Assembly: GCA_945643635.1 (NCBI GenBank)
Contig: CALZFC010000043.1
Coordinates: forward strand, 1,954,501 to 2,018,500
DNA length: 64,000 nucleotides
Direction of reading: 5' to 3'
Origin: Allodiplogaster sudhausi
Taxonomy: Eukaryota > Nematoda > Chromadorea > Rhabditida > Diplogasteridae
Positions 49,468 to 60,411 of the stretch are shown piece by piece (the stretch's first letter is position 1; the number at the start of each line of letters is the position of its first letter). The position numbers and the translations under genes are program-made. The notes under the pieces were generated by a model. That model was not told the DNA's origin, made no database searches, and saw nothing but the letters and a program-made list of their open reading frames with translations.

Positions 49468-50912
49468 GTCTATCTCTATCTCTCGCTCATTTTCTTTCTC
49501 CCTCTCTCTCTCTCTCGCTCTCTCTTTTCTCACTGTTTTGCTATAATGAAGAGAGTATATTAATAGGTTGTTTTCGTGTACTGGCTGATTGACGCCAGAC
49601 TCGGTCGCTTGCTCTCGGCTCAACTTTCTTTGTCGTTCTTCGTCTCTGGCACTCTCAAGGTTAGAGAAAGAGAGGGAGTGAGTATAGAAAGGCGAGTAAT
49701 CTCTAAGAACAGAAGTTGAATGGAATGAACAGAAGTTATGAATGATAGGTCATGCTATGCCTTCCCCGGCCACCCGCACCGCCCGCTTTGCGACTCACAA
49801 GGGAACCACTTATCCATAACCCAGCCATTTGCGATCTAAGCAGTTTTATTATCAAGACCTCCTCGAAAAATGAGTCCTAAACTATTTTAAAACTGCTACC
49901 GTCGCTTTTCTGATTTTATATACAATTTAGAAAAATGGACAAAAATTTAAATTGGAATGCACTACCAATATCAGTCGTTGATTTCGCATGACAAACGTGG
50001 TCAGTTCGGCGCAGTGGGTTGCGCTCCCACGTTCAATTTTCGAGGTCCCGGGTTCGATTCCCATCGGTGACAACGTTTTTGCTGCCACGTTTTTGTTTAA
50101 TTTGATTATAAAGGGCACGGTTAACTCTACTTAAAAATTTTTTGAGTGCATGTAAACTTTTTTATGATAATTTTGCGCTGTATTGTTTTTAGAAAAAATT
50201 TGCCAACAATCTGTTTCTTTCTTTTTTGCTGGAAATATTTTCATTTCGCCATGAATTATGACCAGCAAGTGGTCGTAAACTGCGAACTGGCAACATCGAA
50301 AATTTATTGGGGTTTGAATATACTGGGAAACTGCTAGCAGACGTGATATGCCGTGATAAAGCAGGCCATGCAGATATTTTTCATGCAGTACGAGCACTTC
50401 ACGAAGCAGTCTCGAGTGCAAGGAGAGGCCTGATAGGTTCCCACAACGTCAGAGCCGAAGCAGTACTCGTTTGGGGTCAGGAAAGGAGGGGGACGGTTGG
50501 TGAGATACCCCGGCTTGAACCATGCGAATTGTAGGAATGGTTTGTATCGGGGGTGCCGAAATTGGTGGTATACCACACTAATCGTCTTGAGAAGGTTGTC
50601 ACGCGCCGACACGTTGAAATCTGGGTAGTTCACCAAAGAGTGGGAGTGTATGTGTCTTATGTAGCCTTTCAGCATCCGGAAGAAAAATACGTCAAGAGGC
50701 TGGATCAGGGACGTCGCTCCCGCCGGGATGTTGTAGATCGAAAGGGAATAGCCGGGCGGTGCGACGCCCTTCATGGCATCGTCGCGAAAACTCGACCACA
50801 TGTCAACAGTAAGTTGAATATCGGTGGGGTTGCCGGGGATCTCTCTCTCTCTCTCTCGCTATCTCTCCCTCTCTCTCTCTCTCTTCCCTCTCTCTCAGCT
50901 TCTCTCTCTCTG

Positions 50913-50957
<45 letters not shown>

Positions 50958-52258
50958 ATCTCTCCCTCTCTCTCTTCCCTCTCTCTCAGCTTCTCTCTCT
51001 CTGCTTCTCTCTGCTTCTCTCTCTCTCTCTCTCGCTATCTCTCCCTCTCTCTCTCTCTTCCCTCTCTCTCAGCTTCTCTCTCTCAGCTTCTCTCTCTCTC
51101 TCTCTCGCTATCTCTCCCTCTCTCTCTCTCTCTTCCCTCTCTCTCAGCTTCTCTCTCTCTGCTTCTCTCTCTCTCTCTCGCTATCTCTCCCTCTCTCTCT
51201 CTCTCTTCCCTCTCTCTCAGCTTCTCTCTCTCTGCTTCTCTCTCTCTCTCTCTCTCGCTATCTCTCCCTCTCTCTCTCTCTTCCTCTCTCTCAGCTTCTC
51301 TTTCTCTGCTTCTCTCTCTCTCTCTCGCTATCTCTCCCTCTCTCTCTCTCTTCCCTCTCTCTCAGCTTCTCTCTCTCTGCTTCTCTCTCTCTCTCTCTCG
51401 CTATCTCTCCCTCTCTCTCTCTTCCCTCTCTCTCAGCTTCTCTCTCTCTGCTTCTCTCTCTCTCTCTCTCTCGCTATCTCTCCCTCTCTCTCTCTTCCCC
51501 CTCTCTCTCCCTCTCTCTCTCTCTCTTCCCTCTCTCTCAGCTTCTCTCTCTCTCTCTCGCTATCTCTCCCTCTCTCTCTCTCTCTCGCTATCTCTCCCTC
51601 TCTCTCTCTCTCTCTTCCCTCTCTCTCAGCTTCTCTCTCTCTCTCTCTCTCTCTCGCTATCTCTCCCTCTCTCTCTCTCTTCCCTCTCTCTCTCTCTCGC
51701 TATCTCTCCCTCTCTCTCTCTCTTCCCTCTCTCTCAGCTTCTCTCTCTCTCTCTCTCGCTATCTCTCCCTCTCTCTCTCTCTTCCCTCTCTCTCAGCTTC
51801 TCTCTCTCTCTCTCTCGCTATCTCTCCCTCTCTCTCTCTCTTCCCTCTCTCTCAGCTTCTCTCTCTCTCTCTCTCTCGCTATCTCTCCCTCTCTCTCTCT
51901 CTTCCCTCTCTCTCAGCTTCTCTCTCTCTCTCTCGCTATCTCTCCCTCTCTCTCTCTCTTCCCTCTCTCTCAGCTTCTCTCTCTCTCTCTCGCTATCTCT
52001 CCCTCTCTCTCTTCCCTCTCTCTCAGCTTCTCTCTCTCTCTCTCTCGCTATCTCTCCCTCTCTCTCTCTCTTCCCTCTCTCTCAGCTTCTCTCTCTCTCT
52101 CTCTCGCTATCTCTCCCTCTCTCTCTCTCTTCCCTCTCTCTCAGCTTCTCTCTCTCTCTCTCTCTCGCTATCTCTCCCTCTCTCTCTCTTCCCTCTCTCT
52201 CAGCTTCTCTCTCTCTCTCTCGCTATCTCTCCCTCTCTCTCTCTTCCCTCTCTCTCAG

Positions 52259-52299
<41 letters not shown>

Positions 52300-53828
52300 A
52301 TCTCTCCCTCTCTCTCTCTCTTCCCTCTCTCTCAGCTTCTCTCTCTCTCTCTCGCTATCTCTCCCTCTCTCTCTCTCTCTTCCCTCTCTCTCTTCCCTCT
52401 CTCTCAGCTTCTCTCTCTCTCTCTCGCTATCTCTCCCTCTCTCTCTCTCTCTTCCCTCTCTCTCAGCTTCTCTCTCTCTGCTTCTCTCTCTCTCTCTCTC
52501 GCTATCTCTCCCTCTCTCTCTCTCTTCCCTCTCTCTCAGCTTCTCTCTCTCTGCTTCTCTCTCTCTCTCTCTCGCTATCTCTCCCTCTCTCTCTCTCTTC
52601 CCTCTCTCTCAGCTTCTCTCTCTCTGCTTCTCTCTCTCTCTCTCTCTCGCTATCTCTCCCTCTCTCTCTCTCTTCCCTCTCTCTCAGCTTCTCTCTCTCT
52701 GCTTCTCTCTCTCTCTCTCTCTCTCGCTATCTCTCCCTCTCTCTCTCTCTTCCCTCTCTCTCAGCTTCTCTCTCTCTGCTTCTCTCTCTCTCTCTCTCTC
52801 GCTATCTCTCCCTCTCTCTCTCTTCCCTCTCTCTCAGCTTCTCTCTCTCTCTCTCGCTATCTCTCCCTCTCTCTCTCTCTCTTCCCTCTCTCTCAGCTTC
52901 TCTCTCTCTCTCTCGCTATCTCTCCCTCTCTCTCTCTCTCTTCCCTCTCTCTCAGCTTCTCTCTCTCTCTCTCTCTCTCTCGCTATCTCTCCCTCTCTCT
53001 CTCTCTTCCCTCTCTCTCTCTCTCGCTATCTCTCCCTCTCTCTCTCTTCCCTCTCTCTCAGCTTCTCTCTCTCTCGCTATCTCTCCCTCTCTCTCTCTCT
53101 TCCCTCTCTCTCAGCTTCTCTCTCTCTCTCTCGCTATCTCTCCCTCTCTCTCTCTCTTCCCTCTCTCTCAGCTTCTCTCTCTCTCTCTCTCTGGCTATCT
53201 CTCCCTCTCTCTCTCTCTTCCCTCTCTCTCAGCTTCTCTCCCTCTCTCTCTCTCTCTCGCTATCTCTCCCTCTCTCTCTCTCTTCCCTCTCTCTCAGCTT
53301 CTCTCTCTCTCTCTCTCTCTCGCTATCTCTCCCTCTCTCTCTCTCTTCCCTCTCTCTCAGCTTCTCTCTCTCTCTCTCGCTATCTCTCCCTCTCTCTCTC
53401 TCTTCCCTCTCTCTCAGCTTCTCTCTCTCTCTCTCTCTCGCTGTCTCTCCCTCTCTCTCTCTCTTCCCTCTCTCTCAGCTTCTCTCTCTCTCTCGCTATC
53501 TCTCCCTCTCTCTCTCTTCCCTCTCTCTCAGCTTCTCTCTCTCTCTCTCGCTATCTCTCCCTCTCTCTCTCTCATCCCTCTCTCTCAGCTTCTCTCTCTC
53601 TCTCTCTCTCTCTCGCTATCTCTCCCTCTCTCTCTCTCTTCCCTCTCTCTCAGCTTCTCTCTCTCTCTCGCTATCTCTCCCTCTCTCTCTCTTCCCTCTC
53701 TCTCAGCTTCTCTCTCTCTCTCTCGCTATCTCTCCCTCTCTCTCTCTCTTCCCTCTCTCTCAGCTTCTCTCTCTCTCTCTCTCTCTCGCTATCTCTCCCT
53801 CTCTCTCTCTCTTCCCTCTCTCTCAGCT

Positions 53829-53859
<31 letters not shown>

Positions 53860-54472
53860 ATCTCTCCCTCTCTCTCTCTCTTCCCTCTCTCTCAGCTTCT
53901 CTCTCTCTCTCTCTCGCTATCTCTCCCTCTCTCTCTCTCTTCCCTCTCTCTCAGCTTCTCTCTCTCTCTCTCTCTCTCGCTATCTCTCCCTCTCTCTCTC
54001 TCTTCCCTCTCTCTCAGCTTCTCTCTCTCTGCTTCTCTCTCTCTCTCTCGCTATCTCTCCCTCTCTCTCTCTCTTCCCTCTCTCTCAGCTTCTCTCTCTC
54101 TGCTTCTCTCTCTCTCTCTCTCTCTCTCGCTATCTCTCCCTCTCTCTCTCTCTTCCCTCTCTCTCAGCTTCTCTCTCTCTCTCTCTCGCTATCTCTCCCT
54201 CTCTCTCTCTCTCTTCCCTCTCTCTCAGCTTCTCTCTCTCTCTCGCTATCTCTCCCTCTCTCTCTCTCTTCCCTCTCTCTCAGCTTCTCTCTCTCTCTCT
54301 CGCTATCTCTCCCTCTCTCTCTCTCTTCCCTCTCTCTCAGCTTCTCTCTCTCTCTCTCGCTATCTCTCCCTCTCTGTCTCTCTTCCCTCTCTCTCAGCTT
54401 CTCTCTCTCTCTCTCTCGCTATCTCTCCCTCTCTCTCTCTCTTCCCTCTCTCTCAGCTTCTCTCTCTCTGCT

Positions 54473-54503
<31 letters not shown>

Positions 54504-55045
54504 ATCTCACCCTCTCTCTCTCTCTTCCCTCTCTCTCAGATTCTCTCTCTCTGCTTCTCTCTCTCTCTCTCTCGCTATCTCTCCCTCTCTCTCTCTCTCT
54601 TCCCTCTCTCTCAGCTTCTCTCTCTCTGCTTCTCTCTCTCTCTCTCTCTCGCTATCTCACCCTCTCTCTCTCTCTTCCCTCTCTCTCAGCTTCTCTCTCT
54701 CTCTCTCTCTCGCTATCTCTCCCTCTCTCTCTCTCTTCCCTCTCTCTCAGCTTCTCTCTCTCTCTCTCTCTCGCTATCTCTCCCTCTCTCTCTCTCTTCC
54801 CTCTCTCTCAGCTTCTCTCTCTCTCTCTCGCTATCTCTCCCTCTCTCTCTCTCTCTTCCCTCTCTCTCAGCTTCTCTCTCTCTCTCGCTATCTCTCCCTC
54901 TCTCTCTCTCTCTTCCCTCTCTCTCAGCTTCTCTCTCTCTCTCTCGCTATCTCTCCCTCTCTCTCTCTCTTCCCTCTCTCTCAGCTTCTCTCTCTCTCTC
55001 TCTCTCGCTATCTCTCCCTCTCTGTCTCTCTTCCCTCTCTCTCAG

Positions 55046-55091
<46 letters not shown>

Positions 55092-56223
55092 TCTCTCTCT
55101 CTTCCCTCTCTCTCAGCTTCTCTCTCTCTCTCTCTCTCGCTATCTCTCCCTCTCTCTCTCTCTTCCCTCTCTCTCAGCTTCTCTCTCTCTCTCTCTCTCT
55201 CTCGCTATCTCTCCCTCTCTCTCTCTCTCTTCCCTCTCTCTCAGCTTCTCTCTCTCTCTCTCTCGCTATCTCTCCCTCTCTCTCTCTTTCCTCTCTCTCA
55301 GCTTCTCTCTCTCTCTCGCTATCTCTCCCTCTCTCTCTCTCTTCCCTCTCTCTCAGCTTCTCTCTCTCTCTCTCTCTCTCTCTCGCTATCTCTCCCTCTC
55401 TCTCTCTCTTCCCTCTCTCTCAGCTTCTCTCTCTCTCTCTCTCTCGCTATCTCTCCCTCTCTCTCTCTCTCTCTTCCCTCTCTCTCAGCTTCTCTCTCTC
55501 GCTCTCGCTATCTCTCCCTCTCTCTCTCTCTTCCCTCTCTCTCAGCTTCTCTCTCTCTCTCTCGCTATCTCTCCCTCTCTCTCTCTCTTCCCTCTCTCTC
55601 AGCTTCTCTCTCTCTCTCTCTCTCGCTATCTCTCCCTCTCTCTCTCTTCCCTCTCTCTCAGCTTCTCTCTCTCTGCTTCTCTCTCTCTCTCTCTCTCTTC
55701 CCTCTCTCTCAGCTTCTCTCTCTCTGCTTCTCTCTCTCTCTCTCTCTCTCGCTATCTCTCCCTCTCTCTCTCTCTTCCCTCTCTCTCAGCTTCTCTCTCT
55801 CAGCTTCTCTCTCTCTCTCTCTCTCTCTCGCTATCTCTCCCTCTCTCTCTCTCTCTTCCCTCTCTCTCAGCTTCTCTCTCTCTGCTTCTCTCTCTCTCTC
55901 TCTCTCTCGCTATCTCACCCTCTCTCTCTCTCTTCCCTCTCTCTCAGCTTCTCTCTATCTGCTTCTCTCTCTCTCTCTCTCTCTCGCTATCTCTCCCTCT
56001 CTCTCTCTCTTCCCTCTCTCTCAGCTTCTCTCTCTGCTTCTCTCTCTCTTCCCTCTCTCTCAGCTTCTCTCTCTCTGCTTCTCTCTCTCTCTCTCTCGCT
56101 ATCTCTCCCTCTCTCTCTCTCTTCCCTCTCTTTCAGCTTCTCTCTCTGATTCTCTCTCTCTCTCTCTCTCGCTATCTCTCCCTCTCTCTCTCTCTTCCCT
56201 CTCTCTCAGCTTCTCTCTCTCTG

Positions 56224-56264
<41 letters not shown>

Positions 56265-56310
56265 ATCTCTCCCTCTCTCTCTATTCCCTCTCTCAGCTTC
56301 TCTCTCTCTG

Positions 56311-56353
<43 letters not shown>

Positions 56354-56543
56354 ATCTCTCCCTCTCTCTCTCTCTTCCCTCTCTCTCAGCTTCTCTCTCT
56401 CTGCTTCTCTCTCTCTCTCTCTCTCTTGCTATCTCTCCCTCTCTCTCTCTCTTCCCTCTCTCTCAGCTTCTCTCTCTCTGCTTCTCTCTCTCTCTCTCTC
56501 TCGCTATCTCTTCCTCTCTTTCTCTCTCTTCCCTCTCTCTCTG

Positions 56544-56578
<35 letters not shown>

Positions 56579-56630
56579 ATCTCTCCCTCTCTCTCTCTCT
56601 CTTCCCTCTCTCTCAGCTTCTCTCTCTCTG

Positions 56631-56665
<35 letters not shown>

Positions 56666-56705
56666 ATCTCTCCTTCTCTCTCTCTCTCTTCCCTCTCTCT
56701 CTGCT

Positions 56706-56736
<31 letters not shown>

Positions 56737-56847
56737 ATCTCTCCCTCTCTCTCTCTCTCTTCCCTCTCTCTCAGCTTCTCTCTCTCTGCTTCTCTCTCTC
56801 TCTCTCGCTATCTCTCCTTCTCTCTCTCTCTTCCCTCTCTCTCAGCT

Positions 56848-56878
<31 letters not shown>

Positions 56879-58506
56879 GATACCGTGTCCATTCAGGGCC
56901 TGGCCATCTAACCATGCCCTTCTCGGGACGACCTTCCCATGGTTCATCTGGCTATACTGTTCTTCCCACTACGATCTCAGCTTCTCCCAGTCCTTCATTC
57001 TTCTGCTCACAATGTTCACTTGTATGTGTTGATGAAATTCTTGGTGGTTGTGCACTTTCCTTATTGTATCTTCTAACATTACAATTGTTCTCTCTTGTAC
57101 AGGGAATGTCGGAGTTGCCTGGTCTCGAGTGTACCTCGGCGTTCACTCTCCTTGTGGTGTTCTTGGTGGATGGACTCTAGGTTTTTTTATCATTCTTTAT
57201 GTTTATCTTTAAAGTTTGTGACAGCGCAGTTTCGTTAAAATTGTAAAAAAAAAAACGAGAGAGGGGTAGAACTGGAAGGTTACAGTACTCGGCTGTCCGC
57301 CCGGGTCAAACAAATTTCAAGCAGAGAGTGTATAACAGAGAGTTTTTTTTTACATTTATTCAAAGTTAAATGGTCATATTTGCGATTTTTTTCAGAGTGG
57401 AAACCGCGGATAGCTTAATAATTCTTAGTACGGCATTCTGTAAGTTGCTTTTTGTACCAAGAAAAGAAGTGACGCCGTACCAGGAGTGCTGATTCTCTTC
57501 GTGTTCGGAGGCTTCGCGACCAAGTTGCACGGCGTGTACATCGCAGCCTCCTCTGCCAGTCACTTCGCCCCCTTCGTCCTTCTTCCCGCGCTTCTCCTGC
57601 TCATTCATCCTCGCGCTTGGCCTGAGACTCAGAGTTATGGAGAGGTATTTGTATCTTTTATTCGCTCAGTCTCTCTCAGCCTCTCCATCCCTATCTCACT
57701 CTCTCGTAGTGTCTCTCCCTCTCTCTCACTCTTTCCTCCTCCGCATTTCTCTACCTTCCCCCATCTGTGATGCCTTCAGTGTATCTGCGTATTGTCGGGG
57801 ACAGCCACGATTTGGGCCGACCGTGTTCTCGGCCTCAGTGGTGTAGATCCGTTCGTCTCTCTCATGGAGGCTGAACCCGAAGCACCTATCACCAAGTACT
57901 TCCTACGCTTCGCGATTGGTAAGAGAGAGAGAGAAAAAAAGGGCGAGGCTATTAGAGAGAGCATGAGAGAGAGAGAAGGCGAGGGTGTGAGAGTGAGAAT
58001 GAGAGAGAGAGAGAGAGGGGGTCTAAGAGAGAATGAAAGCGAGATAATGATGATGCGATAGGAAGAAAAAGAAGGAGCAACAATCTGCAGGTGCCTTCCT
58101 AATTCTGCTTGGTCGTATTCTTCTGAAGTGTCTGGCTGCCGGAGTCTTCTCTTTGATTTTCCAGTCTGCTGGCCTTAACTTTTACTCGTATACTGAAATG
58201 TGCAGGCGACTCGGCACTCTTCAGGTTGTGAGAAGAAACTGTAATTAGATAATTGCAATTCTCTACTTCATCAAACGATCCATCATCATAAATGTTTTAT
58301 TTTCTTATTCAGGCGACAAAACGTTTCACTTCTCGCATGCGTTTCAAGCCAATTCCAGGAGGCAAACAGGTTTGCATTTGTGAGTCATTATAATTCCGAA
58401 GGTACTTTTTATTGGGCCCAACTTTATTCCTCTGACTTCATTTCTTTCCTCTCGCACGGTCTATCTCCCTCTTTATCTATCTGCCTACTCTCTCTCTCTC
58501 TCTCTC

Positions 58507-58540
<34 letters not shown>

Positions 58541-58560
58541 GCTCTTACTCCTCAAACTCT

Positions 58561-58592
<32 letters not shown>

Positions 58593-58806
58593 CTTCTCTT
58601 TCTCTTTCTCTCTCTCTCGTGCTCCACAAGCTCCATCTATATGACATCTGATTTCTTAACTGCAATGGTTGTGTTTGCTAGCGTCTTTTCAATTCCCCCT
58701 TCTGCCAACTCATGTCTCCGTTTCACACCACATCGGCCCCTCTCTTCCTGCACATTCAGACGCGCATTCTATGTTGCTTTTCAACTCCCTTGTGTCATGT
58801 ACTGAG

Positions 58807-58842
<36 letters not shown>

Positions 58843-59006
58843 GTAAGAGAGAGAGAGAAAGAGCGTAATATACGCAAGACCGCTATAAAGGGAGAAAGAA
58901 GTGCTAGAGGTAAAGATAGCGAAGAAATTGAGAGTACAAGTAGCAATGACACACTGGTATTTCATCCACTGCTCCTTCTCTCTCTCTCTTCTTCTTCTCC
59001 CTCCTC

Positions 59007-59051
<45 letters not shown>

Positions 59052-59052
59052 T

Positions 59053-59093
<41 letters not shown>

Positions 59094-59748
59094 TTCTCTC
59101 TCTCTCTCTCTCTGTATCGCTCTTTCGCTTTCACTTGATTTCATTCAGCTCTGTCTCCTCTCCAACTTCCTTTTTTATCTTTGCCTTATCTAAATGTGTA
59201 TTTCTCTCCTAACTGCTTTCTCCTGCTTCTTCTTACTCGTCTCTCTGGGTGCCCTTAAATCTGTTCGACCCCTTGGCTGACTGACCCGTCAACTGCTCAG
59301 ATCTTTGCCCTTTTCTCTGTTCCTCTGTCCGATCCCTAATCTCTCTCTATTTCTCTTTCTATCTCTCTCTCTCTTTCTCTGTCTGTCTGTCTCTCTCCCT
59401 CACTCCCTATTACACTGACACGCATAGCCTTGGCTTGGCTTGCAAAGGCAAGTAAGTAGCCCATCGTCCGTGTCCCTTTCTCGCCTTGCTTGATAAAGAG
59501 TGATTGTCACCACCAGCATTCGCTCTCATTCATTTCTCTTTTATGCAAGAAATCTCATGATCGCTCAGGGTGATTGGATTCTGTGCATTTTTAACGGGCC
59601 AATTCACACTGATAGTGGTTTTTCTCATTATTAGTATTAAAAAAATTATGCCACTGCTGCGTTTCTTCTTTCCTTTGGATCTACCTAATTTTTCCTCATA
59701 TTATGCTTCTCACTCTCCTCGTCCCCCCTCTTCTGCACCCCCCCCCTC

Positions 59749-59788
<40 letters not shown>

Positions 59789-59789
59789 T

Positions 59790-59841
<52 letters not shown>

Positions 59842-59984
59842 CCAATTTGGAATGACTTCAGGATGTCCCCCCAGAGATGATCCCCTACGACGTGGATCTG
59901 CCAGTCAAGGTAGTCACTTACGCCGTCATTGGTTTCCTCGTTGGCGATGGCTGCCCTGCCATCTTCCAAATTGTTCGCATCTGA
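48707..59984 (+). CDS. Sphingosine-1-phosphate phosphatase-like PAP2 family membrane protein
   Basis: Multi-pass ER-type lipid phosphatase family. Exons: 48707-48773, 48852-48970, 49063-49158, 49567-49659, 49749-49873 (3' end uncertain), 56897-57021, 57103-57180, 57484-57644, 57780-57918, 58091-58224, 58313-58369, 59862-59984; about 438 residues, close to SGPP1. PAP2 motif 1 K-x6-RP is formed across a splice (Lys + VMLCLPRP). Motif 2 is WPSNHALLG, and motif 3 is SRVYLGVHSPCG. The family pattern SR-x5-H-x3-D is met except that the final Asp is Gly. Several hydrophobic segments follow, and the C-terminus resembles SGPP proteins (VKVVTYAVIGFLV). The fifth intron is about 7 kb and filled with repeats. 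The end of exon 5 there was chosen by phase only, and a small extra exon could be hidden. Confidence 0.88.
49413..49530. repeat. (CT)n microsatellite in intron
   Basis: Pure CT at 49417-49458, then imperfect CT to 49530, in the intron before exon 49567 of the phosphatase-like gene. Confidence 0.9.
50000..50072 (+). tRNA. tRNA-like sequence, probably pseudogene or SINE head
   Basis: It contains a D-arm-like GCGC-loop-GCGC (about 50009-50024) and a perfect B-box GGTTCGATTCC. The ends pair partially (GTCA with TGAC), giving a 73 nt tRNA-sized unit. The anticodon stem and part of the acceptor and T stems do not pair, so a functional tRNA is unlikely. A tRNA-derived SINE head or degenerate tRNA fits better. 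Confidence 0.35.
50334..50835 (-). pseudogene. pogo/Tigger-type DDE transposase C-terminal fragment
   Basis: A minus-strand open stretch of about 165 residues contains NIPAGATSLIQPLDVFFFRM, the block that follows the second Asp in DDE_1 (pogo/Tigger-like) transposases. It ends in a Cys-rich tail (CFVKCSYCMKNICMAC) typical of a terminal zinc-binding motif. The N-terminal DNA-binding part and earlier catalytic block are absent. The frame is cut where the polypyrimidine satellite begins at 50839. It lies antisense in the large intron of the phosphatase-like gene. Confidence 0.7.
50839..56877 (+). repeat. 6 kb polypyrimidine satellite with splice-acceptor-like units
   Basis: Tandem units of about 55-80 bp, roughly 80-95 copies. 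Each combines CTCGCTATCTCTCCC, a (CT)n run, CTTCCCTCTCTCTCAGCTTC and another (CT)n run; some units also carry TCTCTGCTTCTC. The plus strand is almost entirely pyrimidine apart from the G and A of GCTAT and CAG. It has no stop codons in two frames over its length, which explains the apparent giant Ser/Leu-rich frames. It lies in sense orientation in the 49874-56896 intron of the phosphatase-like gene and ends 19 bp before the acceptor. Confidence 0.95.
58470..59120. repeat. (CT)n and (GA)n arrays in the last intron of the phosphatase-like gene
   Basis: CT runs at 58488-58620 and 58980-59115, and a GA run at 58808-58862. A further CT block at 59750-59842 precedes the last exon at 59862. Confidence 0.9.
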
Positions 59985-60193
59985 TTCCCCTCCCACATAC
60001 ATCTTAGTTTTTTTGTACTACAATTCTCATATGCACGTTTAACCTATCGCGAATTTGGATCCATTTATTATTGATTTATTAAATTTATAAACATGCTAGG
60101 AATAAATATTGCTTTTCCCCAGTTTGCCAGTGTGTTCAAGTCAGATGAGTGTCTGTCTCGGATGATATTTATTGAAAGAGAGCCATTGAGAGC

Positions 60194-60254
<61 letters not shown>

Positions 60255-60411
60255 AAGAGGGAGAGGCGAGAGAGGAAGAGAGAAAGAAAGAGGGGAAGCA
60301 CGCGCGACAGAGAGAGAGAGAGTAGAAAGAGGGAGTGCGAGAGAGAGAGAGAGAAAGAGGGGGAGCGAGAGAGAGAGAGAGAAAGAGAAAGAAAGAGGGA
60401 GTGTGATAGAG
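59985..60411. other. Intergenic, GA-rich leader upstream of M-Ras-like gene
   Basis: 60188-60400 is an imperfect (GA)n array reaching to within about 12 bp of the M-Ras ATG. It would be 5' UTR or core promoter. Confidence 0.6.

Noticed and set aside
50839..56877. CRISPR-like or other spaced array
   Set aside because: Units are continuous pyrimidine repeats without unique spacers, and the genome is eukaryotic.
50553..57032. A 2159-codon and an overlapping 2018-codon plus-strand open frame rich in Ser, Leu, Pro and Arg
   Set aside because: They are stop-free readings of the polypyrimidine satellite in different frames. CT repeats cannot form stop codons, and real exons of the phosphatase-like gene flank the array.
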